Shown here: positions 6,411-11,462 of the stretch, piece after piece
How the letters are laid out: each line of letters begins with the position of its first letter
Numbering within the stretch: position 1 is the first letter of the stretch
The notes under the pieces: generated by a model
Told to the model about the DNA's origin: nothing
Database searches by the model: none
What the model saw: only the letters and a program-made list of their open reading frames with translations
Program-made: the position numbers and the translations under genes
Source of the DNA: Bacteroidota bacterium
GTDB lineage: Bacteria; Bacteroidota; Ignavibacteria; UBA10030
Direction: 5' to 3'
NCBI GenBank assembly: GCA_003453835.1
Contig: DMMN01000125.1
Location: 1-11,462 of the forward strand
Length of the DNA: 11,462 nucleotides

Positions 6411-6932
6411 TCACAATACCACGGACGTCTTGTGAGTCAGTTTTTCGTATTCACTGCGGAGGATGATATGCTTGGCATCGATTGCGCGGTCTATTGCCAG
6501 CACGCCGCCGAGGTGGTCAATCTCGTGCTGGAGAAGCTCGGAGAGTGCGCCGGTTGCTTTCAGCCTCTTCCGTTTTCCTTGTTTATCGACGAACGCCACT
6601 TCGATGGAGTAGCTTCGTTCGACGCGGGCGAGAATATCGGGGAATGAGAAGCAATCGTCCCACAGCCTGAATCGCTTTCGGCTCCGTTTCGTAATCTTCG
6701 GATTGATAAGCGGACCGGTGTATTCAAAGTCGATAAAGATGATTTGCCGGGTGACACCGATCTGCGGAGCGGCGATGCCTCTACCGAATGCATGGGCGGA
6801 CCGGAAGCTTGCCAGGGTGTCGCGCAAATCTGCAATCGTTTGGACGGTTTCCTCTGAATGGACATTTCTGACGGGGCTGCATCGTTCTCGCAGCAAGGGA
6901 TTGCCGAGAAGGAGGATTTCTTTTACGGACAC
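6411..6932 (-). CDS. Divergent peptide deformylase-like metalloprotein
   Basis: From GTG 6932 this is a 173-residue protein with the peptide deformylase fold. Motif 1 is GRGIAAPQ (50-57, matching GxGxAAxQ). Motif 3 is HEIDH (136-140, matching HExxH). Motif 2, usually EGCLS, reads DDCFS (92-96) within LWDDCFSFPD. The metal-binding Cys94 and both histidines are kept, so metal binding is expected. The Gly and Leu next to the cysteine are replaced, which may alter substrate choice. Canonical enzymes remove formyl groups from new proteins at the ribosome; whether this one does so is not certain. An open frame continues upstream to 7061, but those 43 residues are not deformylase-like and include the promoter at 6990-7018. 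The start therefore lies at GTG 6932 (MSVKEILLLGNPLL), with a weak AGGG ahead of it. No fmt gene is adjacent. Confidence 0.82.
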   Translation of the reverse strand: MSVKEILLLGNPLLRERCSPVRNVHSEETVQTIADLRDTLASFRSAHAFGRGIAAPQIGVTRQIIFIDFEYTGPLINPKITKRSRKRFRLWDDCFSFPDILARVERSYSIEVAFVDKQGKRKRLKATGALSELLQHEIDHLGGVLAIDRAIDAKHIILRSEYEKLTHKTSVVL

Positions 6933-6989
6933 AAAATTGCCCTGCGTGGAATAGGAGGTTGTGAGATTTCTCTGCCGCTCGTGCGAGAG

Positions 6990-7018
6990 AATATAGAGAA
7001 TTTGAATAGGGGATGCAA
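6990..7018 (-). promoter_or_regulatory. Sigma70-type promoter for the deformylase-like gene
   Basis: On the minus strand, TTGCAT (7013-7018) and TATATT (6990-6995) are separated by 17 bases in an AT-rich stretch, inside the 135-base gap after murI. Transcription would start near 6983, about 50 bases upstream of GTG 6932. This placement argues against the longer reading frame for the deformylase-like gene. No strong terminator for the glnD-murI transcript was seen before it. Confidence 0.6.
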
Positions 7019-7067
7019 CCAACGTGCAACGCGATGCCTCGCCGAGGAGGAACTGCTCCACCCCTGC

Positions 7068-7877
7068 TCAGGCTGCAAAGCCCGCAATGCGATGGACCAT
7101 TCCCAATTTCTGCCCCAGGAACCGCTCGCCGACTTCAGAGAACTTGTACGGAACATCACTGACGTAGAATTGAAGATTCGGTTTCATCCGGCTTGGATTG
7201 CTCAGATCATGTTGATCGAGCATCAACGAGACCGCGCGAGCTGTCGCTTCGCCAGAATCGATCAGCGTGACGTCGTGATGCAGGATCCTTCCAATGACGT
7301 CGCTCAGGAGCGGATAGTGCGTGCAGCCGAGGATGAGCGTGTCGATCTTCTGCAGCGTCAGAGGAAAGAGATATTCCCTGGCGACAAGCTCCGTCGCCTT
7401 GTGATCGATCCACCCTTCTTCAGCGAGCGGGACGAAGAGCGGACACGGTTGGGCGAAGACCTGCACGCCGGGATCAAGTTGCCGGATCGCGTTCGTATAC
7501 GCGTTGCTGTTGACTGTCCCGATCGTGCCGATGATGCCAACGCGTTTCTTTGACGTTGCGAGGACCGCTGCCTCGGCGCCGGGAATAATCACGCCGATGA
7601 CCGGCACCTTCGCCCGTCTCTGAACGACGTCAAGCGCCACAGCGGAGACGGTGTTGCAAGCGATGACGATCGCCTTCACGTTCAGACGCATCAGCACGTC
7701 CGTATCCTGCGCAGCGTAATCTCGAACGACCTGGGACGATTTCGGCCCGTAGGGGACGCGCGCAGTGTCCCCAAAGTACGTGATGTTCTCGTGCGGCAAA
7801 TGGCGCGTCATCGCCCGGACGACGGTCAGCCCGCCGATGCCGGAATCAAAGACGCCGATTGGTCTTGAATTGCTCAT
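7068..7877 (-). CDS. murI: Glutamate racemase
   Basis: This 269-residue cytoplasmic enzyme interconverts L- and D-glutamate to supply D-Glu for peptidoglycan. The N-terminal GVFDSGIGGLTV (8-19) holds the conserved Asp11, and FGDTARVPYGPKS is at 35-47. The two catalytic cysteines are Cys74 in ACNTVSA and Cys185 in GCTHYPLL. The segment VPLAEEGW and the length agree with the family. The start is ATG 7877. A GGAG overlaps the glnD stop codon (TTAGGAG) about 14 bases ahead, slightly far but consistent with reinitiation after glnD. The 16-base gap means glnD and murI are probably one transcript, which couples glutamine/nitrogen sensing with the use of glutamate for cell wall. Confidence 0.97.
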   Translation of the reverse strand: MSNSRPIGVFDSGIGGLTVVRAMTRHLPHENITYFGDTARVPYGPKSSQVVRDYAAQDTDVLMRLNVKAIVIACNTVSAVALDVVQRRAKVPVIGVIIPGAEAAVLATSKKRVGIIGTIGTVNSNAYTNAIRQLDPGVQVFAQPCPLFVPLAEEGWIDHKATELVAREYLFPLTLQKIDTLILGCTHYPLLSDVIGRILHHDVTLIDSGEATARAVSLMLDQHDLSNPSRMKPNLQFYVSDVPYKFSEVGERFLGQKLGMVHRIAGFAA

Positions 7878-7893
7878 GAGGTAAAGGTGTCTC

Positions 7894-10587
7894 CTAACCG
7901 GAGACGAGCTCGGACTCGGTCAGCGCCGAGATCGTTTGCAGAATCTCCTTCTTGACAAACTCCACCCGCTCCGGATTCTCGATCTTCGATGCTGCCTGGT
8001 CCGTCACATAGAAGGAGTCGACGATTCCGTCAACCCGTGTGGCGATCTTTGCGAACGAAATGTTCAATCCGAGTCTCGACATGGTTTCCGTAACTTTGTA
8101 GAGGAAGCCGAGCATGTCGGGGGCAAAGACATCGATAATCGAGTAGCTCGGGTGGTCCTCGAACTCCACATCAATCCGGATGTTTGGATTAAGATGACGA
8201 GATTTGCGCCGCCATTTCATCCGATGTTTATGCAGCAGGTGCTGGATATCGATGGTGCCGTTGAAGACTTCGTTCAACTCGGCGTGAATTTTTTCGTGCT
8301 GCGGCTCGCTGAGAGCGGTCTTGGTGATGAAATCCGTCACCCGGAACTTGTCGATGATGATGCCATCGTTTCTCGTAAAGATCTGTGCGTCGAAGATGTT
8401 GGCGTCGTTGGCGGCTAACACGCCGCAAAACTTCGAAAGGGCAAACGGCGCGTCCCGTGCAATGACGGTAATTTCCGTGTAGTCGTTCTTCGTGCCGAAG
8501 ATGGTCGAGACGGTTTCCGGACCCGCAATCCGGCGGATGTGCTCGGCGATTTCTTGAGAGTCGAACGCCGTAAGATATGCCGGACTGTCAAGAGCATTGA
8601 GGTGGCCGCGAGCTTCGTGTTCAGGCAGGGCCGTCGAGAGCTCGCTCACAAGTTCCTGCACCGCCGCTTCATGGCGTCGAAGCTCCGCCTCCTCAAATTG
8701 CACGGAAGTCAGCTTGCGGTCGAGGATTTCGCGCGAGCGTCGGTAGAGCTCCAGCAAAAGCATCCCCTTCCAGTCCGTCCATACGTTTTTGTTCACCGCG
8801 CTGAGATCGGCGTACGTCAGCAGGTACAGATAGTCAAGTTGTCGAACACTCCGGAATTTGGAGGCAAAGTCAAGAATCGTCTGTGGATCGCCGAGATTGC
8901 GCCGGAAGGCGACCTGTTCCATCATCAGATGGTTTCGCACGAGGAAGAGGACCTCATCCAACACATCTTCGTAGCGAAGTCGCTTCAGGATGGCTCGCGC
9001 CATGTCGACGCCGACGATCTCGTGGTCCCCGATACGCACCGGCTTGGCGATATCATGAAGTAGGCAGGCGAGATAGAGCGTGTCCCGCCTGGGAAGTTTC
9101 CGGAACACATCGCCGAAGGAGCTGGCGGAATCCTGAAGCCCTTCCGCGGTCATGAGCACCATGAGCGTGTGTTCATCTGCAGTGTAGTAATGGTAGATGT
9201 TGTGCTGGAAGAAGGCAACCAGCGGTTTCCATTCGGGAATCCAGCGGGCTAGCAAGCCGAGATCGTTCATCTTGTGCAGTGCCTGGCCGACTCCCTGCTC
9301 CTTGTTCAGCAATTCTCGAAACAAAGCCGTTTCGTTGATCGATTTCAGCGGTGTGAAGCGGGCACCGCTGCGGCTCAACGCATCCTCGAGTCGATGTGAG
9401 AACGGAGCGTGAAGGTCGAGGCTCAGGAGGAACGCGCGAAGCCCGTCCTCACTGGACAACGTGCTCGCCCGATGCCGGAGATCGATCTTATGGCCGCGAA
9501 GGCCGAACGGCTTCTCGATGCGCTGTCGGCTGAGCGGGGCGGGCGGTGAGGCAGCGTGATCGTTGGCCCAATTGGTGATCCGTTGTGCCAATTGTGCAAT
9601 GATTCGCACGGCCACGTAGTAGTCTTGCATGAACCGTTCAACGCTGGTGCGTTTTGAAGTGGGACGATAGTTCAGCGCTTCGGCAACCTGTCTCTGGAAT
9701 GAAAACTCGAGCGAATCATGGAGCCCCTTCCCCCGGAGGTGCATCTCATTGCGCACCCGCAGGAGCTCATCGAGAGATTGCCGAGCTTCTCTCAGGAAGT
9801 GCGGGCTGAACTGTTTGCGCATCGCGGGACTCCGGAGCAACGCAGAAAGTGCAGTCGTTTGCGGGTGAAGATGCAGCCTGACCTGTCCCGTCGCGCACAT
9901 CAGCCAGAGAACCGAGTGGAGATCCCGAAGCCCTCCCGCGCTATTCTTGATGTTCGGTTCGAGCAGCTTTGTTGAAGTCCCGTACTTTCGATGACGCAAT
10001 TCGAAAACGCCAAGCAGCTTGCGTACATATTCCGCTTTGTCATAGACCTTGATGCGTGCAGCGATTTCGGAGCGCATCGTTGCGAATGTGCGCCTGTCGC
10101 CGCAGAGATAGCGGGCTTCGAGGAGTGAGTTCCAGGATTCAAAGTCGGATGTGGAAAACGCCACGCACTCTTGGACGGTGCGAAAACTGTGACCGACGTC
10201 GAGACCGTAGTCGAGAAGATCGTGGAGAAGCTGCCGGACGACGGGGCTCGCTTCTTTCTTGACGTCCTCATTCCGTATCAAGAACATCACGTCGGCATCG
10301 GATGAGAAGCAAAGTTCCTTTCTCCCGTATCCACCCAGGGCGACAATGGTGACGAGGTGTTTCTGAGGGAGATCGACTCCGTCAAACACTCTACTGATAA
10401 GGTCGTCAAGGCGTCGTGTGAGACGGAGGGCAACTCGTAAACCTCCTCCGCCACGGCGGTGAAGTTGGATAATGGAACGGAGCTGTTGTGCGAAGTGGTC
10501 TTTGGAGATGGTCATATCCTTCAAGTCGATCGGCGGCAAGCCTCTCCACATGGGGGGAATAAGCGAGACCCCCTGAGGATTTTCCAC
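7894..10587 (-). CDS. glnD: [Protein-PII] uridylyltransferase / uridylyl-removing enzyme
   Basis: This 897-residue bifunctional nitrogen sensor uridylylates PII when glutamine is low and removes UMP when it is high. The domain order is complete. The nucleotidyltransferase core GGYGRKELCFSSDAD (85-99) has Asp97 and Asp99, and the GlnD signature KNSAGGLRDLH lies at 214-224. The HD domain includes YHYYTADEHTL (465-475), LLHDIAKP (509-516), His522 and His553. Two ACT domains for glutamine binding lie at about 703-755 and 813-870. E. coli GlnD is 890 residues, so this is full length. The start is uncertain: GTG 10587 (used here), ATG 10551 and ATG 10515 are all in frame and none has a good Shine-Dalgarno. 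A promoter at 10626-10653 is compatible with each. No PII gene, glnA or amtB lies in the window. murI follows directly. Confidence 0.96.
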   Translation of the reverse strand: MENPQGVSLIPPMWRGLPPIDLKDMTISKDHFAQQLRSIIQLHRRGGGGLRVALRLTRRLDDLISRVFDGVDLPQKHLVTIVALGGYGRKELCFSSDADVMFLIRNEDVKKEASPVVRQLLHDLLDYGLDVGHSFRTVQECVAFSTSDFESWNSLLEARYLCGDRRTFATMRSEIAARIKVYDKAEYVRKLLGVFELRHRKYGTSTKLLEPNIKNSAGGLRDLHSVLWLMCATGQVRLHLHPQTTALSALLRSPAMRKQFSPHFLREARQSLDELLRVRNEMHLRGKGLHDSLEFSFQRQVAEALNYRPTSKRTSVERFMQDYYVAVRIIAQLAQRITNWANDHAASPPAPLSRQRIEKPFGLRGHKIDLRHRASTLSSEDGLRAFLLSLDLHAPFSHRLEDALSRSGARFTPLKSINETALFRELLNKEQGVGQALHKMNDLGLLARWIPEWKPLVAFFQHNIYHYYTADEHTLMVLMTAEGLQDSASSFGDVFRKLPRRDTLYLACLLHDIAKPVRIGDHEIVGVDMARAILKRLRYEDVLDEVLFLVRNHLMMEQVAFRRNLGDPQTILDFASKFRSVRQLDYLYLLTYADLSAVNKNVWTDWKGMLLLELYRRSREILDRKLTSVQFEEAELRRHEAAVQELVSELSTALPEHEARGHLNALDSPAYLTAFDSQEIAEHIRRIAGPETVSTIFGTKNDYTEITVIARDAPFALSKFCGVLAANDANIFDAQIFTRNDGIIIDKFRVTDFITKTALSEPQHEKIHAELNEVFNGTIDIQHLLHKHRMKWRRKSRHLNPNIRIDVEFEDHPSYSIIDVFAPDMLGFLYKVTETMSRLGLNISFAKIATRVDGIVDSFYVTDQAASKIENPERVEFVKKEILQTISALTESELVSG
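10552..10573 (-). other. G/C hairpin at the glnD 5' end
   Basis: In the glnD transcript GGGGG (10573 to 10569) can pair with CCCCC (within 10557 to 10552) across an 11-base loop. The 3' arm directly abuts the in-frame ATG at 10551. If translation starts there, the hairpin would mask the ribosome site; if it starts at GTG 10587, the hairpin lies in the coding region. No U tract follows, so it is not a terminator. The pairing is seen in the sequence; a function is inferred. Confidence 0.35.
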
Positions 10588-10625
10588 ATTCTAAGATGTG
10601 CACATTGGAAATCTTGCGTTGGGCC

Positions 10626-10653
10626 AATATAAGTAATCAACAATAGGTTTCAA
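10626..10653 (-). promoter_or_regulatory. Promoter for glnD-murI
   Basis: On the minus strand, TTGAAA (10648-10653) and TATATT (10626-10631) are 16 bases apart. The site also reads as a Bacteroidota-like promoter: TTTG, 19 bases, then TATATTGG, one mismatch from TAnnTTTG. Transcription would start near 10619, about 32 bases ahead of GTG 10587 or 104 ahead of ATG 10515. No sigma54-type (GG/GC) promoter was seen, which is worth noting for a nitrogen gene. Confidence 0.55.
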
Positions 10654-10711
10654 AGTTGAGAGTCGCAGTCAAGTAGTGATGCGGAGAATGCCGATAGGGG
10701 GCTCAGAAGAG

Positions 10712-10727
10712 CGTATGAGACCATACG
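10712..10727. repeat. Small stem-loop, 6-base arms
   Basis: CGTATG and CATACG form a perfect 6-base inverted repeat with a 4-base loop (AGAC), upstream of the glnD promoter. No U tract follows on either strand, so it is not a standard terminator. It could be a protein-binding palindrome or chance. It shares the 4-base loop spacing with the two palindromes at 10783-10827 but not their sequence. Confidence 0.4.
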
Positions 10728-10774
10728 TGCCGGGCGACAAAAGGGCAAACGTGGATGGGAACAGAGTACGAGGG

Positions 10775-10804
10775 TAAAAAGAGCATCCGTAAAAGTACGG
10801 ATGC
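10775..10804 (-). terminator. Terminator-like hairpin reading leftward
   Basis: GCATCCGTA (10783-10791) and TACGGATGC (10796-10804) form a perfect 9-base stem with a 4-base loop. On the minus strand the stem is followed at once by TCTTTTTA, the form of an intrinsic terminator. No minus-strand gene ends here. It would therefore stop leftward transcripts arriving from under the plus-strand sensor gene and shield the glnD promoter. The stem is only moderately GC-rich, so efficiency is uncertain. Confidence 0.45.
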
Positions 10805-10827
10805 CCCACATCCGTACAAGTACGGAT
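10784..10827. repeat. Two tandem 19-base palindromes, one mismatch apart
   Basis: The unit CATCCGTA-N-AAGTACGGAT occurs at 10784-10802 and again at 10809-10827, differing only at the ninth base (A or C) and repeating every 25 bases. Each unit is itself an inverted repeat (ATCCGTA/TACGGAT with a 4-base loop). The inner arms can instead pair with each other: GTACGGATG (10795-10803) with CATCCGTAC (10809-10817), a perfect 9-base stem with a 5-base loop. The array could be paired operators for a dimeric regulator serving the two divergent genes, a pair of alternative RNA hairpins, or a small dispersed palindromic repeat. The sequence does not decide between these. Confidence 0.7.
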
Positions 10828-10892
10828 TGATTTTCAATAGATGAGTCTTCATCATTCACCCTGACTGCTGACCACGGAGTTACGAAGAGGAA

Positions 10893-10931
10893 ATGAGAAG
10901 ACATCCTGCGATAGTCGTTGGCAGATTCTGA
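10893..10931 (+). CDS. Possible 12-residue leader peptide ahead of the sensor gene
   Basis: ATG 10893 opens a 12-codon frame (MRRHPAIVVGRF) that ends at TGA 10929-10931. A purine-rich AAGAGGAA lies directly before the ATG, rather close for a normal Shine-Dalgarno. The stop overlaps an in-frame ATG of the sensor gene (TGATG) and sits just ahead of that gene's own GAGGAG. The arrangement suggests translational coupling, but a frame this short can easily occur by chance. Confidence 0.25.
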   Translation: MRRHPAIVVGRF

Positions 10932-10945
10932 TGAGGAGCCCGGCG

Positions 10946-11462
10946 ATGACAACAAAACCTACCCTCCAGTTCGCTTCTCTAACAAGCTTGACATCAAAAG
11001 GCGCGACGGTCGTTGTCTTCCTCGTCGGTGTCATTGTTCTCAGCGGCTGGATTCTCGACATTCCAGTTCTGACGCGTATCAGCCCTGATTCTGTTTCCAT
11101 GAAGGCGAACACAGCTCTAGCGTTTCTCCTTGTCGCCATCACTCTTCGGTTCTTGAATGACCAAAACGCGCGGAGATGGCAACGCATCGCTGCCCAAGCG
11201 TGTGCATCGGTCGTCACTCTTCTCGGTGGGTTGTCCCTTGCTCAGTATCTTCTTGGCGTGGATTTTGGAATCGATCAGCTTCTGGTTACGGAACAGGCCG
11301 GAGCTGTAGATACATCTCACGCTGGTCGCATGGCACCGGCTACAGCTCTTAACTTCTTGTTCATTGGTATGTCGTTATTAGTGCGATCCCGGCAGGTGCT
11401 TGCCCGCATTCTTGTTTCGGTGATGGCAACGGTGGCATTGTATTCGTGCCTCGGACACGTAT
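10946..11462 (+). CDS. Multi-pass membrane sensor protein, N-terminal part only
   Basis: This is the only plus-strand gene; it is open to the window end and gives 172 residues. The start is ATG 10946, with GAGGAG seven bases ahead; an in-frame ATG at 10931 is less likely. Five hydrophobic segments lie at about 20-37, 55-70, 81-103, 131-147 and 152-170. Conserved-looking patches are SMKANTALAF (51-60), DFGIDQLL (106-113) and GRMAPATALNFLFIG (127-141). These patches recall the membrane sensor region found at the front of many PAS-containing or hybrid histidine kinases and some GGDEF proteins. The loop between TM3 and TM4 would face the periplasm. The output domain is not visible, so kinase or cyclase activity is inferred. 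It is transcribed away from glnD. A weak promoter candidate (TTGATT, 17 bases, CATCAT, from 10827 to 10855) overlaps the second palindrome. Confidence 0.8.
   Translation, partial: MTTKPTLQFASLTSLTSKGATVVVFLVGVIVLSGWILDIPVLTRISPDSVSMKANTALAFLLVAITLRFLNDQNARRWQRIAAQACASVVTLLGGLSLAQYLLGVDFGIDQLLVTEQAGAVDTSHAGRMAPATALNFLFIGMSLLVRSRQVLARILVSVMATVALYSCLGHV

Noticed and set aside
6933..7061. Extended N-terminus of the deformylase-like protein
   Set aside because: The 43 extra residues contain the sequence of a good -35/-10 promoter and do not resemble deformylases; GTG 6932 fits the family N-terminus.
307..10587. Evidence for a mobile island, defence system or biosynthetic cluster
   Set aside because: No transposase, integrase, toxin-antitoxin pair, nuclease or synthase motif was found, and the genes are ordinary core functions on one strand.
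10650..11320. Minus-strand reading frames of 67-121 codons under the plus-strand sensor gene and the glnD promoter
   Set aside because: They lie antisense to a frame with clear membrane-sensor features and a good Shine-Dalgarno, or cover the promoter and hairpin region. Their compositions are not protein-like and show no known motif.

Overview
This window comes from a bacterial chromosome of moderate GC content and holds mainly core metabolic and regulatory genes. Ten protein genes on the minus strand form a nearly continuous block from about position 1 to 10587. One gene on the plus strand begins at 10946 and runs off the right edge. Gene content (GlnD, MurI, PyrE, a Pdp/DeoA-type phosphorylase, MscS and multi-pass sensor kinases) points to a free-living, probably Gram-negative bacterium. 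Several genes lack a clear Shine-Dalgarno (SD) sequence and several start at GTG or TTG. Together with the protein sequences this would suit the Bacteroidota/Chlorobi (FCB) side of the tree, but that placement is an inference. I see no insertion sequence, phage gene, CRISPR array, tRNA or rRNA, and the window does not look like an accessory island.

Layout from right to left along the minus strand. glnD (PII-uridylyltransferase) is followed after 16 bases by murI (glutamate racemase). A gap of 135 bases carries a good sigma70-type promoter ahead of a divergent peptide deformylase-like gene. Next come a pterin-4a-carbinolamine dehydratase gene and a small TPR protein gene, joined by a 4-base stop/start overlap. 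A second promoter then precedes a compact cluster: pyrE overlaps an MscS-type channel gene by 4 bases, which overlaps a Nudix (ADP-ribose pyrophosphatase-type) gene by 14 bases. After gaps of 80 to 105 bases come a small zinc-ribbon protein, a pyrimidine-nucleoside phosphorylase and an orphan membrane histidine kinase. A third promoter, overlaid with palindromes, precedes a CBS-domain gene cut by the left edge.

The 358 bases between glnD and the plus-strand gene hold no convincing protein gene except a possible 12-codon leader. They carry the glnD promoter, two near-identical 19-base palindromes in tandem that can form mutually exclusive hairpins, a terminator-like hairpin reading leftward, and further small stem-loops. 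The plus-strand gene encodes the multi-pass membrane N-terminus of a probable sensor protein; its signalling domains lie beyond the window.

Themes are nitrogen status (GlnD), cell wall precursor (MurI), pyrimidine synthesis and salvage (PyrE, phosphorylase), nucleotide housekeeping (Nudix), osmotic protection (MscS) and signal sensing. I did not find a clearly new multi-gene system. The most unusual elements are the tandem palindrome region beside glnD, the deformylase homologue with an altered second motif, and the palindromes over the CBS-gene promoter.
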